The position numbers and the translations under genes were made by a program. Of a stretch of DNA of 64,000 bases, positions 1 to 10,800 are shown piece by piece. Origin of the DNA: Proteus appendicitidis (GTDB lineage Bacteria > Pseudomonadota > Gammaproteobacteria > Enterobacterales > Enterobacteriaceae); the NCBI RefSeq assembly GCF_030271835.1, contig NZ_CP127389.1, positions 1,214,001-1,278,000 on the forward strand. Direction: 5' to 3'. Position 1 is the first letter of the stretch. Every line of letters starts with the position of its first letter. The notes beneath the pieces are model-generated. The model was not told where the DNA came from. It did not search any database and saw only the letters and a program-made list of their open reading frames with translations.

Positions 1-30
1 TCGGGCGTTCGAATCGCCCACGACCCACCA
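1..30 (+). tRNA. tRNA-Lys, 3' end only (cut by window edge)
   Basis: The first 30 bases contain a T-arm (GGGCG, TTCGAAT loop, CGCCC) followed by an acceptor strand ACGACCC, a discriminator A and an encoded CCA. The acceptor strand matches the GGGTCGT/ACGACCC stem of enterobacterial tRNA-Lys. In E. coli a tRNA-Lys/tRNA-Val cluster lies immediately before nadA-pnuC, so the pnuC and aroG genes downstream support the assignment. The anticodon lies outside the window, so the isotype rests on acceptor stem and synteny. Confidence 0.8.
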
Positions 31-189
31 TTTCAACCCCTTCCCGTATATCTATCATTCCCTAAACAGAACAGTAAACAAGCTCTTAGCTATTTTTTGA
101 TAATGCAATTCATTGTTTGATTACACAATGAAGATAGCTTTCTCAAAATTGAAAAAACTACCTCGCTTTAATTAACAATCACATTGAAA

Positions 190-1074
190 TCAGTAATGAC
201 AAACAACCGATGACGTAATCTGGGTATATTCATTCTCAGTCAAAAATTCATTGTCGATCAGCCAATTAGAGATAAGCGCTTGCGTTTTTATCGCAGTATC
301 AATAGGGTGATTGAGTCGTTTTGACACATCAAGAAAAAATGCCATCATTATAGAAAGGGAGGCGGCAGCTTCATAAGGCGTACTCATTGCAAGTGTGCTT
401 TCTAATGAACGTAATGAATAAAACTTAGGTAGCCACTCTTTTAAGTTTTTCCCTTGATACCACACATCTTGTGTTGATGTTTGTAATGCAACTTGTTCAA
501 GTAAGGCTATCAACCATTCACGCATATCATTCATGCGATAATTAGCAAACCAAAACTCATGGCGCAGAATCGCTACAGCGGCTTGTGTGGCTTCAAACCA
601 GAATTCTTGAGCATCACTGTAAGCTTGCTCTTTTGAAAGCACAGGAGGTGTTATAACGCTAATTTCAGGAAGCCCGTCACATAAACCTGTTTTATCAAGT
701 AGGATTTGATATCCACGCTGGTAAACTGGACTAAGCCCTTCACTTTTCATGTTAAAAATACGCTCAGGCTCTGCCATCATAATATCCATTTTGCGGCCTT
801 GAGCTAAAACATGTAAATAAATAGGCCAAAGTTTACCTTTAGGATCTTCGCACTCTAATTGTAAGTTAACTAAGCTATCACCAAATTGTGATAACCAGTG
901 TTGGTTTTTTGCGAGTTCAGTCGCACCATAACCGATAAGCTCTATATCAATATCAGAATAACTGTCTATCTTTTTATTACGTCCTAATGATCCAGTTAGC
1001 ACTACAGCTTCGATTCTAGGATCAAGGAGGGCAAAAGATAGCATGCGATCGATTAAACGTGTTGTTGGCTCCAT
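190..1074 (-). CDS. ANT(6)-like streptomycin/aminoglycoside adenylyltransferase family protein
   Basis: A 294-residue protein of the streptomycin adenylyltransferase family (nucleotidyltransferase fold). The nucleotidyltransferase signature is visible near the N-terminus: GSLGRN at about residues 28-33 followed by DSYSDIDIE, whose Asp41 and Asp43 would bind metal. The remainder is a helical domain as in ANT(6)/AadE and AadK. Length is close to the roughly 285-300 residues usual for the family. It may adenylylate an aminoglycoside, but many chromosomal members have no proven resistance role, so the substrate is inferred only. It points towards the tRNA-Lys and occupies the place where E. coli carries nadA before pnuC. 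Confidence 0.8.
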   Translation of the reverse strand: MEPTTRLIDRMLSFALLDPRIEAVVLTGSLGRNKKIDSYSDIDIELIGYGATELAKNQHWLSQFGDSLVNLQLECEDPKGKLWPIYLHVLAQGRKMDIMMAEPERIFNMKSEGLSPVYQRGYQILLDKTGLCDGLPEISVITPPVLSKEQAYSDAQEFWFEATQAAVAILRHEFWFANYRMNDMREWLIALLEQVALQTSTQDVWYQGKNLKEWLPKFYSLRSLESTLAMSTPYEAAASLSIMMAFFLDVSKRLNHPIDTAIKTQALISNWLIDNEFLTENEYTQITSSVVCHY

Positions 1075-1325
1075 ATTTCTCTCTAGTAAGTAAAATGTAT
1101 AAAGTTATTTGTCGTTTTTATTGTTTAAAAAGTGAATTAGAATAATTTGTTTAGTATATAAAACATTTATTTGTTATTTTTATTAACTCGCAACATAATG
1201 TTCAGTATCAAAAACACAGTACTATTATAAATATGAATTTATAATATATCTTTACTACTTTGCAAAGATGTCGCAATAACCCATATTTTCTTTGTTTTTT
1301 TCTATGATTAAGGCGGGGTTGTAAA

Positions 1326-2054
1326 ATGGATGTCATGAGTTGGTTTAGTATCAATAATATTTTAGTCAATATTCCGTTAGGAGAGGGGGGATATCCGCTT
1401 TCATGGATTGAAGCTGTCGGTACTATTGCTGGACTATTGTGTATTTGGCTTGCCAGTCAGGAAAAAATTATTAACTATTTATTTGGACTGATTAATGTCA
1501 CCTTATTTGCCATTATATTTTTCCAAATTCAACTATATGCAAGCTTATTACTTCAAATTTTCTTCTTCGCTGCCAATATTTATGGCTGGTATGCATGGAG
1601 CAAAGTGAATGACTTTGAGCAGGCCGAGTTGAGAATACGCTGGTTAAAATCAAGTCATCGTCTCTTTTTAATCGTTGTTTCGATAGCAGCCATTGCCGCT
1701 CTTACTTTCAATATTGATACTGTATTTGGCTATTTAGCTGTTGTCGCTGTTGATATATTAAATGTCTTTGGTGCAAATTTAGCTACACCCGTTCTTGAAC
1801 CAGATGCTTACCCATTCTGGGACTCTGCAATGACGGTTCTTTCTATTGTCGCGATGATCTTAATGACACGGAAATTAGTTGAAAATTGGCTAGTTTGGTC
1901 CGTTATTAACGTGATTAGTATTGTTATATTCTACAAACAAGGTGTTTATGCAATGTCTGTTGAATATATCATCTTACTGGCTATCGCGATTAATGGTTCT
2001 CGTTTGTGGATCAAAACAGCAAAACGCTCTAGCAGAAATAATTATCTCTCCTAA
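1326..2054 (+). CDS. pnuC: PnuC nicotinamide riboside transporter
   Basis: A 242-residue inner-membrane protein with about seven hydrophobic segments. It matches enterobacterial PnuC nearly throughout, for example the conserved SWIEAVGTIAGLLCI block, ANIYGWYAW and the C-terminal EYIILxxIAxNGSRxW. PnuC imports nicotinamide riboside by facilitated diffusion, driven by intracellular phosphorylation, and so feeds NAD salvage. The first ATG follows a GGCGGGG stretch. An ATG at 1338 (MSWFSINN) aligns better with the E. coli N-terminus and is an alternative start. In E. coli pnuC is second in a nadA-pnuC operon, but no nadA precedes it here. A hairpin terminator follows. Confidence 0.95.
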   Translation: MDVMSWFSINNILVNIPLGEGGYPLSWIEAVGTIAGLLCIWLASQEKIINYLFGLINVTLFAIIFFQIQLYASLLLQIFFFAANIYGWYAWSKVNDFEQAELRIRWLKSSHRLFLIVVSIAAIAALTFNIDTVFGYLAVVAVDILNVFGANLATPVLEPDAYPFWDSAMTVLSIVAMILMTRKLVENWLVWSVINVISIVIFYKQGVYAMSVEYIILLAIAINGSRLWIKTAKRSSRNNYLS

Positions 2055-2057
2055 TAA

Positions 2058-2095
2058 AAAAGGCTGGCAGAGTTATCTTTCTCTCCAGCCTTAAT
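2058..2095 (+). terminator. Hairpin terminator after pnuC
   Basis: AAGGCTGG (2060-2067) pairs with CCAGCCTT (2085-2092), just after the pnuC stop codon, with A-rich sequence before and a short T-rich stretch after. The T-tract is weak. Confidence 0.55.
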
Positions 2096-2297
2096 ATTCA
2101 TTGTTTTTATTCTTATTATTAACGCAATTACAAATCATTATTTTGCTTAAATGCGCTATTTCCCTTTATATTGAAATTTTTAGAAAGGTGACTATAGGTG
2201 CTTTAGGTTGAAAGGGTGTTTACAGATAGAAAACGAATGGTTAGATTGGAAAAGCAATAATAACATTGACTAGATAACATAGAGTGGATACACGGGA

Positions 2298-3356
2298 ATG
2301 AATTATCAAAATGATGACCTTAAAATAACACAAATTAATGAACTTTTACCGCCAGTGGCTTTATTGGAAAAGTTTCCAGCGACTGATAATGCGGCTTTTA
2401 CAGTTCGTCATGCCCGTGAAGCTATTCATCAAATCCTAGCAGGAAAAGATGATCGTCTATTAGTGGTAATTGGACCTTGTTCTATTCATGATCCGAAAGC
2501 TGCGCTGGAGTATGCACAACGTTTAAGTCTTATTAGAGAAGAGTTGAAAGACAAACTTGAAATTGTAATGCGTGTTTATTTTGAAAAACCGCGCACGACT
2601 GTAGGTTGGAAAGGCTTAATTAACGATCCTCATATGGATCATACTTTTGATATTAATGAAGGTTTACGTATTGCTCGTAATCTTTTATTAACGATTAATG
2701 ATAGTGGCTTGCCAACGGCTGGCGAGTTCTTAGATATGATAACGCCTCAATACGTTGCTGATTTAATGAGTTGGGGCGCAATTGGCGCTCGTACGACAGA
2801 ATCACAAGTTCACCGTGAGCTTTCATCTGGTCTATCTTGCCCTGTTGGTTTTAAAAATGGTACAGATGGCACCATTAAAGTGGCGATTGATGCGATTAAT
2901 GCTGCGGGATCGCCACACTGTTTTCTTTCAGTGACTAAATGGGGGCATTCTGCAATTGTACGCACGGCAGGTAATGGTGATTGCCATATTATTTTACGCG
3001 GTGGTAAAGAGCCAAATTACAGCGCTGAGCATGTTGCTAAGGTAAAAGAAGGGCTTAAAAAAGCCGGTTTACCACAAAACGTCATGGTAGATTTCAGTCA
3101 CGCAAATAGTTGCAAAAAATTTGAGAAACAAATGGAAGTTGGTGCTGATATTTGTCAACAAATTAGCGCAGGTGAAAAAGCATTAATCGGCGTGATGATT
3201 GAAAGCCATTTAGTAGAAGGTAGTCAATCATTAGAAAGCGGTGAGCCTTTAGTTTATGGCAAAAGCATCACTGATGCATGTATTGGTTGGGATGATACCG
3301 AAACGCTATTACGCCAATTAGCAGATGCGGTAGTGACCCGTCGTAATAAAGCGTAA
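2298..3356 (+). CDS. aroG: 3-deoxy-7-phosphoheptulonate synthase, Phe-sensitive type
   Basis: A 352-residue class I DAHP synthase. It condenses phosphoenolpyruvate with erythrose-4-phosphate, the first step of the shikimate pathway to aromatic amino acids. The sequence follows E. coli AroG (350 aa) from MNYQNDDL onwards. The metal-ligand cysteine is in VVIGPCSIHD (Cys61), and the active-site blocks EKPRTTVGWKG, GARTTESQVHRE and IILRGGKEPNYS are intact. Closer agreement with AroG than with the AroF or AroH paralogues suggests the phenylalanine-inhibited isozyme. It stands alone, with its own 240-bp upstream region and a strong terminator shared with gpmA. Confidence 0.95.
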   Translation: MNYQNDDLKITQINELLPPVALLEKFPATDNAAFTVRHAREAIHQILAGKDDRLLVVIGPCSIHDPKAALEYAQRLSLIREELKDKLEIVMRVYFEKPRTTVGWKGLINDPHMDHTFDINEGLRIARNLLLTINDSGLPTAGEFLDMITPQYVADLMSWGAIGARTTESQVHRELSSGLSCPVGFKNGTDGTIKVAIDAINAAGSPHCFLSVTKWGHSAIVRTAGNGDCHIILRGGKEPNYSAEHVAKVKEGLKKAGLPQNVMVDFSHANSCKKFEKQMEVGADICQQISAGEKALIGVMIESHLVEGSQSLESGEPLVYGKSITDACIGWDDTETLLRQLADAVVTRRNKA

Positions 3357-3374
3357 TAATTAAATTTAAAGCAT

Positions 3375-3414
3375 AAAAAATGCCACTCATTATGAAATGA
3401 AGTGGCATTTTTTT
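3375..3414. terminator. Bidirectional terminator between aroG and gpmA
   Basis: AAAAATGCCACT pairs with AGTGGCATTTTT across a short loop, flanked by A- and T-runs on both sides. It lies between the converging ends of aroG (+) and gpmA (-) and can serve both. Confidence 0.85.
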
Positions 3415-3438
3415 GTGTAATTCAAAATAAAAGTAAAA

Positions 3439-4191
3439 TTATTTTGCTTTACCTTGGTTAGCAACAGCGGCTGCTTTTGCTGCGATTTCGTCAGCATTAC
3501 CTAAGTAGTAACGTTTGATTGGTTTCATGTTTTCATCAAATTCGTAAACTAAAGGTACAGCTGTTGGGATATTCAGCTCAAGAATTTCATCTTCGCTCAT
3601 GTTGTCTAGGTATTTAACCAGAGCGCGCAGTGAGTTACCGTGCGCAGCGATGATAACTTTCTCACCAGAAGCAACACGCGGTTTAATCACTTCTTCCCAG
3701 TATGGGGTTACACGATCGATAGTCAGCGCTAGGCTTTCGGTTAATGGCAGTTCTGCTGCAGTTAAAGATGCATAACGTGGATCTTTACCTGGGAAACGTT
3801 CATCATCTTTAGTTAATTCTGGTGGAGTGATTGCAAAACCACGACGCCATTGTTTAACTTGCTCGTCACCGTATTTTTCAGCGGTTTCAGCTTTGTTTAA
3901 GCCTTGCAGAGCGCCGTAATGACGTTCGTTTAATTTCCAGCTTTTTTCAACTGGCAGCCATTGTTGATCAACTTGATCAAGAATGTTCCACAGGGTGTGA
4001 ATTGCGCGTTTCAGAACAGAAGTATATGCATAGTCAAAAGCAAAACCTTCAGCTTTCAGCAGTTTACCTGCTTCTTGCGCTTCATTACGGCCTTTTTCGG
4101 ACAGCTCAACGTCAGTCCAGCCTGTAAAACGGTTTTCTTTGTTCCATACACTTTCACCGTGTCGAACTAGCACAAGCTTAGTTACTGCCAT
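3439..4191 (-). CDS. gpmA: 2,3-bisphosphoglycerate-dependent phosphoglycerate mutase
   Basis: A 250-residue cofactor-dependent phosphoglycerate mutase that interconverts 3- and 2-phosphoglycerate in glycolysis and gluconeogenesis. The phosphohistidine motif [10 protein letters not shown] is at residues 8-17, with His11 the phosphorylated residue. The second catalytic His is in [10 protein letters not shown] near residue 184. Length equals that of E. coli GpmA. The ATG follows an AGGAG ribosome-binding site about seven bases upstream. Gene order aroG-gpmA matches E. coli, though here gpmA converges on aroG. Confidence 0.96.
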   Translation of the reverse strand: MAVTKLVLVRHGESVWNKENRFTGWTDVELSEKGRNEAQEAGKLLKAEGFAFDYAYTSVLKRAIHTLWNILDQVDQQWLPVEKSWKLNERHYGALQGLNKAETAEKYGDEQVKQWRRGFAITPPELTKDDERFPGKDPRYASLTAAELPLTESLALTIDRVTPYWEEVIKPRVASGEKVIIAAHGNSLRALVKYLDNMSEDEILELNIPTAVPLVYEFDENMKPIKRYYLGNADEIAAKAAAVANQGKAK

Positions 4192-4580
4192 AGTTTAGAC
4201 TCCTATAATTACTTTCTTAATATAAGTTTAAAATTAGCACTTCAATCATTATATGGATCATCGACAAGAACGCCAAACATAAGTGACAAAACAAGGGGGA
4301 TTATGTCAAAAATGTCGTTTGTTCGATGAATTATTGCACAGTTGTCACACCTTTTGCTTAATCGTTCAAGCTATTAATCTAGCGGGATCGGCGTAAAAAA
4401 ACAAAATATCCGTTTTGTATAAAAAATAGACGAAACTAGCGTCCATAAAAACGACACACTTTTTATTTGTTATTGTTTAAAGAACAAGCAAAAAATGTCG
4501 ATTTAAATAAAAAATTCAGACCTAATTTTAGCGTTAATTTCTAAAATCATTGCCCTGATTATGACAGTAAAAATCCATCT
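4192..4580. other. Intergenic gap between gpmA and modF
   Basis: This 389-base stretch carries the gpmA upstream region, since gpmA is transcribed leftward from its right end, and the trailing region of modF. I see no open reading frame of note. The only structure is a weak ACAAAA/TTTTGT hairpin at 4401-4418. No convincing operator can be assigned by eye. Confidence 0.5.
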
Positions 4581-6047
4581 TTAACAAATTTCTTGCTGAT
4601 AGCGATAAATTTCACCGTCTTTAATAAAAGTCAATCGATGAGTAATACATAATGGTGCGTCTTCTTGATGGTGACTCACAAATAAAAGCTGTGTATTACT
4701 ATGGCTTATCATGATGTCAATAAAACGCTGCACTAAGAGTCGATTTGTTGTGTCTAATCCTTGCAGTGGCTCATCTAGAATAAGCAAAGTAGGGTGCTTA
4801 ACTAACGCTCTAACAATTAACACTAAACGTTGTTGTCCCCATGATAAGGCATGAAATGGATTATTGGCATGGGCTGTTAAACCAATCAATGCTAACCATT
4901 CATCAGCGAGTTTAAGCTGTTTATCTGTAATAGCCTGATAAATACCAATTGAGTCATGAAATCCTGAAATAATGACATTTTTTACACTTGAAGAGACACG
5001 ATAGCTCTGGTGTAAGGCATTACTGACATAACCAATATGGCGTTTAATTTCCCATATCGTTTCGCCACTTCCTCTTTTACGGCCAAATAATGTTAAGTCA
5101 TTACTATAGCCTTGAGGGTGATCGCCAGTAATTAAGCTTAATAATGTCGATTTTCCTGCGCCATTAGGACCTAAGATTTGCCAATGTTGGTGAGGTTTGA
5201 CTTCCCATGTTAAATGATAAAGTACGGGTTTATCGTTATAACTCACTACACCATTTTTTAAAATGATTGGAGAAAGAGTGGGAGATAATTGTGGGATCGC
5301 ATCTGACGAGTCTTGTTCAGGTAATGTGAAGCTTTTAAGTGTTTCACTGTGAGATAATTGTGCGATCACAGAATCAGATAAAATATGTTCCTTTTCGCCT
5401 TTAGCGATTAATTCGCAATGAATAAGTAAACCTGCATGTTGAATAAAATCAGGAATATCATTAAAACGATTTAAAATGAGTACAATCGTCAGATTTTGTT
5501 GATGTAATAGTGTAAGTAATTCATTTAGTGCTCGACGAGAATCAACATCTAATCCATCAAAAGGCTCATCTAAAATTAATAGATCAGGTTCATTCATTAA
5601 CAGTTGAATAAGCAGTATTTTACGAGATTCACCAGTAGAAAGGTATTTAAAACGTCTTGATAATAAGTATTCAACACCAAACTGTTTTGCTAATAAAAGA
5701 CACTTATCATTATCTTTTACCTGCATTTGGATAACTTGAGCAACCGTTAAACCTGTGTCTTCTTCACCTTCACTGAGTAAATCGGTGTTATTACGACGCC
5801 ACTCTTCTTCAATCATTTTTTGTAGTTTTTCAAAAGAGAGGCTAATTGGCCGAGTAAAGGTATTAATGAACTCCCCTGATAGCAATACACCTTCTTGACA
5901 TAATGCGTTTGCTAATGCGGTTTTTCCACTTCCATTACTGCCTACAAATGCCCAACTGTCACCTTCATTAATCGTTAAATCATTAATTTGTAAACAGAGG
6001 GTATTGTTTAATCGAAATTGTGTTTTTTTGAGTTGCAAGTATTTCAT
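4581..6047 (-). CDS. modF: ModF, duplicated ABC ATPase associated with molybdate genes
   Basis: A 488-residue protein with two ABC ATPase domains in tandem and no membrane segments. Domain 1 has Walker A GSNGSGKTA (about residue 38), signature LSTGE and Walker B LLILDEPFDGLD. Domain 2 has Walker [10 protein letters not shown], a degenerate signature SWGQQ and Walker B LLILDEPLQGLD. Length matches E. coli ModF (490 aa). In E. coli modF lies directly downstream of modE; here the two are separated by the 12-kb CDI island. The exact role of ModF is not established; photorepair or molybdate-linked functions have been suggested for homologues. Confidence 0.88.
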   Translation of the reverse strand: MKYLQLKKTQFRLNNTLCLQINDLTINEGDSWAFVGSNGSGKTALANALCQEGVLLSGEFINTFTRPISLSFEKLQKMIEEEWRRNNTDLLSEGEEDTGLTVAQVIQMQVKDNDKCLLLAKQFGVEYLLSRRFKYLSTGESRKILLIQLLMNEPDLLILDEPFDGLDVDSRRALNELLTLLHQQNLTIVLILNRFNDIPDFIQHAGLLIHCELIAKGEKEHILSDSVIAQLSHSETLKSFTLPEQDSSDAIPQLSPTLSPIILKNGVVSYNDKPVLYHLTWEVKPHQHWQILGPNGAGKSTLLSLITGDHPQGYSNDLTLFGRKRGSGETIWEIKRHIGYVSNALHQSYRVSSSVKNVIISGFHDSIGIYQAITDKQLKLADEWLALIGLTAHANNPFHALSWGQQRLVLIVRALVKHPTLLILDEPLQGLDTTNRLLVQRFIDIMISHSNTQLLFVSHHQEDAPLCITHRLTFIKDGEIYRYQQEIC

Positions 6048-6230
6048 TATTATTATCCGTAGCTTTTAGAGCAAGTAGAGTACTTACCAATATCGGGTTA
6101 ACTAAAAATTGTCAATATTTGTTGAATTATTCTTAGGTGAAAAAAGCTTAAGTGCCTTTTAAAAAATGATAACTATTTAGTCATAAAGTTTATGTAATTA
6201 TATAAAAAATTACTCAAGGATGATTTCTAT

Positions 6231-7790
6231 ATGCATAAATTTAAAAATAAAAGGATTAAATTTTTATTATTTTTATTACTAATGTTAGTAAGTGAAATGA
6301 GTTTTTCCGATATTAATAATCACGGTGTTAATGAAAATAATTGTTCTTTAATTAATGAAGTTAAAATAGAAAATGCTGATATATTAAGTGATAAAAAACA
6401 GAATAAATTAATATCAAAATATTTACACCAATGTTTAACAGCAAATGACATACATAGTATCGTTAATATTATAACAAATGAATATATTGTGAAAGGTTAT
6501 ATCACTTCACAGGCGTTTATTTCTCATCAAGATCTCTCTAATAATAAACTTACAATTAAAGTCATAGAGGGAAAAATAAAAGATATTTTCATTGATAATA
6601 TTTCTTCTCGATTAGTCAATATTATCTTTCCATCGTACAAAGAAAAAAGACTTAATTTACGTGATTTAGAGTATGGGCTTGAACAACTTAATCGATTAAC
6701 AACGGCACAATATACATTGGATATTAAACCTAGCGATAGTGTGGGATATTCATCTATTTTTATTGTTACAAATAATAAGAAATATCCTTTTAAAAATCAA
6801 TTAACCGTTGATAATTCAGGTAATAAAATAACAGGTAAAACTCTACTAGCCAATATCACAACAATAGATTCGTTATTTGGATTAGGCGAACAATGGGCTT
6901 TTTCACTAAGTTCAAATATAGATTTATCTCGTTCGCACTATTCTCGTTCTTATTCGGCAAGTGTAAATATTCCTTATGGATACTGGTTTTATCAGTATCA
7001 ATTATCTCATAGTCAATCCTCTTATCCTTTCTTCAGTCATGATATTCAATACGCTTATAAAAACAAAAATAGCGATCAGCAATTTGATATTAGCCGTTTA
7101 GTTTATCGTAATAATAAGCAACGAATAATATTAAAGAGTTTTTTGAAACATAAAAAAGCAAGGACACAATTAGCACAACAAGAAATACGAATAAATAGCC
7201 CCACATTAACCTCTTTATCATTTAGCCCTCAATATAATTTAACACTCAAACGAGGATATTTAACGATTAGTCCAATGGTAGAAATGGGGCTTTCTTTTTT
7301 TGGTGCATCATCTGATTATATTGCTGAAAACTCGCCTCGTAGTCATTACCGAAAATTAAGCATAAATTTAAGCTATCAACATTTATTTATTAATAAATTT
7401 TCCTACATTACATCATTTTATGGGCAATATACGCCAGATAATCTTTATAGTGTAGAGAAAGTAGCGATTGATGGAATAAAAGCAGTCCGTGGATATAAAG
7501 AAACAAACTTGAATGCAAATAGTGGTTTTTATTGGCGTAATGAAATAAATACACCAAAAATAAGTTACTTTTTAGGTGATGTTAATTTTATTTTCGCGCT
7601 TGATTATGGTGTTGCTTATTCAGATAAATATGAAACAAATAAGAATAAAGTAATTGGAAGTGCAATAGGTGCTTCTCTTTATCATTCCATTTTCTTTTCT
7701 CAGATATTAATTAGTAAACCGTTAATTTACCCAAAATCACTAAAACCAGATCATTGGTCTTTATTTTGGTCTATTTCTTTGGCTATTTAA
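6231..7790 (+). CDS. cdiB: CdiB/ShlB-type outer-membrane two-partner secretion transporter
   Basis: A 519-residue TpsB/Omp85-superfamily protein that would export the CdiA-type protein encoded next to it. Residues 1-26 look like a signal peptide ending at SFS/D. A ShlB-type POTRA region follows (about 35-165, with KGYITSQAFI and VIEGKI), then a beta-barrel domain. The hallmark AVRGYKE loop-6 motif is near residue 423. The start codon is preceded by AAGGATG. Its stop is 14 bases before the cdiA start, so the two genes form an operon. Codon use is very AT-rich compared with the flanking housekeeping genes, which points to horizontal acquisition. Confidence 0.9.
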   Translation: MHKFKNKRIKFLLFLLLMLVSEMSFSDINNHGVNENNCSLINEVKIENADILSDKKQNKLISKYLHQCLTANDIHSIVNIITNEYIVKGYITSQAFISHQDLSNNKLTIKVIEGKIKDIFIDNISSRLVNIIFPSYKEKRLNLRDLEYGLEQLNRLTTAQYTLDIKPSDSVGYSSIFIVTNNKKYPFKNQLTVDNSGNKITGKTLLANITTIDSLFGLGEQWAFSLSSNIDLSRSHYSRSYSASVNIPYGYWFYQYQLSHSQSSYPFFSHDIQYAYKNKNSDQQFDISRLVYRNNKQRIILKSFLKHKKARTQLAQQEIRINSPTLTSLSFSPQYNLTLKRGYLTISPMVEMGLSFFGASSDYIAENSPRSHYRKLSINLSYQHLFINKFSYITSFYGQYTPDNLYSVEKVAIDGIKAVRGYKETNLNANSGFYWRNEINTPKISYFLGDVNFIFALDYGVAYSDKYETNKNKVIGSAIGASLYHSIFFSQILISKPLIYPKSLKPDHWSLFWSISLAI

Positions 7791-7804
7791 AATTTGGAGT
7801 TTTT

Positions 7805-10800
7805 ATGGACGAAAAGGATATTTCTCGAAAACAGCGTTTAATTAGTTATAGCATTATTTATTTAACTGCTATTTACCCATTACATCCCGCTTGGAGTTCT
7901 GTAATTACTCCATCCGATAAAACAATAAAAATAAGTCAGCAAAATACCGTTCCTATTATTAATATTGCAACACCTAATGATACTGGTGTTTCTCATAATC
8001 AATTTCACTCTTTTAACGTCGGTAAACAAGGTGTTGTACTTAATAATGCAACAATACCTATTAATACTCAATTAGCTAAAAAAGTGAATGCTAATACTAA
8101 TTTAAAAGGTAATGCAGCGCATTTAATTATTAATGAGGTAGTGGGAAATGGACATTCACAGTTATTAGGTAAATTAGAAGTTGCAGGACAACAAGCAGAC
8201 GTTTTAATTGCAAATCCGAATGGTATTACGTGTGATGGTTGTTCGTTTATTAATACCCCAGCAATTACACTCACAACAGGAAAACCTCAATTTAATCCTC
8301 AAGGTGCTTATTCGGCAATAGAAGTGAAAAAAGGCAGTGTTGTTGTTGGCAAGCAGGGTATGAATACTGTACTGCAAAATTATGCTGACATTATTAGTCG
8401 TAGTATTGAATTAAATGGAAAAATAAATGCTAAAAATCTTTCTTTAATGCAAGGAAATAACCGGATTGATTTTGAAAAAGGAATGGTAAATAACCTTAAT
8501 GGAGAAGGTATAAAACCGACAATATCTATTGATACAAAAGCACTGGGGGGAATGTATGCTAATCAAATACGCCTAGTCAGCACAGAAAAGGGAGTTGGTG
8601 TTAATTTAAGTGATATTCAGACAACTCAAAACAGTATGAATTTAACTGTTGATGGAAAAATTACCTTTAATGGCAATATTCAATCTGAAAAAGATATTAA
8701 TGTTAGCAGTAAAGAACTACAAATTAATCGTGATACAAAGTTAAAAGCGAAAAGGGATATTACGTTAGCAACTCATGCGCTAACTAATCATAGTGAAATT
8801 ATCTCAGAAAAAGATATGCGTTTATTTGCAGACAAACTCACTAATAAAGGCGAAAAGGCACTTGTTCAAGCAAAAGATAACTTATGGGTACAAAAAAATG
8901 CACAGGGTGATCCCAGTAGTTTAATTGAAAATCAATCCGCCACGATAAAAACAGAAAAGGGTGATTTGATTATTCGGACAAAGAAGTTGGTTAATGAATC
9001 TATTACACCTTTATTTAAAGAAATAAAACAAGAGCCTGATTCTAAACTTTCTATAAATATCGGTAATCACCTCCTCTCTCCTTCCAGAAGTCCTACGGAT
9101 GATTTTCTTTTAGTTATTTTATTCCCTGAATTAAAAGATTTTTCTGATAAAAAATGGTTTGATATCTTAGATTTAAAAAATAATGGAGGAGTTAATGTAG
9201 AACGTTTATATTTTGAAAAAAGTGAACAATATGTTCCAAGTGTTATTTCTTCAGGGAATAACTTATATATACAATCTAATGAGTTTATTAATAATCAATC
9301 TAGAATTATTGCAAATAATAATTTAATTGCAACAGGCAGTAATGCAAAATTATATTACTATCGTTCTGGATATCTTAATAAATGGGATGTGTATTCTCAT
9401 GATAATTCTAAGTTTTATTATCGTGATGATATAGTTAAATATAAACTTGATGAAGCTAAGTTCAATAAGATAAGTCATTTCGTACCTTTTGTGAAAACGG
9501 GGAGTCATTATGAATTTTCTGTAAATGACGTTTCTGATTATATAATAAAAGCAGGTAATAACTTAGTATTAGATTTTAAAAATAGTATAGATTTAGAGCG
9601 CAAGCTACCATCTACAGGAAAAGAAATAAAAAAATTCCGAGGATTATCAGATTTTGAAAACGCTATATTAGCTAAGAATATATTGTTAAACGCTAATAAT
9701 ATGAATATTTCTTTAAATTTAACAGCGAAGGATTCTTTATCTATTATTGCTGATAAAAATATAAATATAAATAATTCAGAATTATTGGCTGATGAAAATA
9801 TAAGTTTGACAGCGACTGATGCTATAAATTTTGAGAATATAGATGTGGCCGCAAAATATTTTTCTACTACAACTAAAAAGGGAGATATTAGTCATTTATT
9901 TAATCCAACCACTTTTTATACTCTAAAAGGTATTAAATCACCATATATTGATATTTCTGAAAAAATAGATTTTCACTCTGGAAAAAATATTGACATTTCA
10001 AATGTAATAATTAATAAATCTAATGAAATAAATTTATTTGCGTTAGAAAATATTAAAATAAATCGTGATGAATCTTTTCTTTTTAATTTAGTGCCTTTTA
10101 TCAGAGATAGTGGATATATTCCAGACTTTTTAATTAATATGGGGGTTTGGGATAGTAATAACAATATCGTTTTTACTTCCGGTAAAGATATTATTAGTCA
10201 AGGAATAAAATATAACAGTGATAAAGCCATAACTTTCAATGCAGGTCAGGATATTTTTCTCTCATCCAAATCAATAAAAGAAGCCGATCCCTTCTTTAGT
10301 GATATTCATTATCCTCAATTACAATCTAAGTTATTTTCAGACAATAACCTTATTTTAAATGCTGCTCGTGATATTGATTTAAGTTCAACAGTATTAAATT
10401 CAAAGGATAAAGTCATTGCATTAGCAGGCAGGAGTATAAAGCTGGGTGCAAATGCTTATTCTGCTATTAAAGATCCCCATGAAGATGCTCAAGATATTCA
10501 GTATGCCACAACGGCCATTACGGGAAATAAAGGTATTTCTATTGCGTCATCGGGCACATTAATCACAGAAGGAAGTGTATTTAAATCAGAGGGTGACGTC
10601 ACCATTTCAAGCGGTGGCAATATTCAATTGGGATCAGTGCAAACACATTTTCGTAAAAAAGTAGGATCTAAATTAGAAGATCTTCGCAAACAAATTAGTA
10701 CTGAAATTAATAGTGGCAATAATCTAACACTATTATCTGAAGGTAGTATTTTATTTCAGGCGTCAAAATTAACTGCAAATAAAGAGATGGATATTGCCGC

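Noticed and set aside
4399-4418. Small ACAAAA/TTTTGT hairpin between modF and gpmA as a terminator.
   Set aside because: The stem is only six A-T-rich pairs; too weak to support.
7754-7804. The upstream in-frame start of cdiA.
   Set aside because: It lies inside the 3' end of cdiB and adds a segment with no signal-peptide logic; the ATG at 7805 has a GGAG ribosome-binding site.
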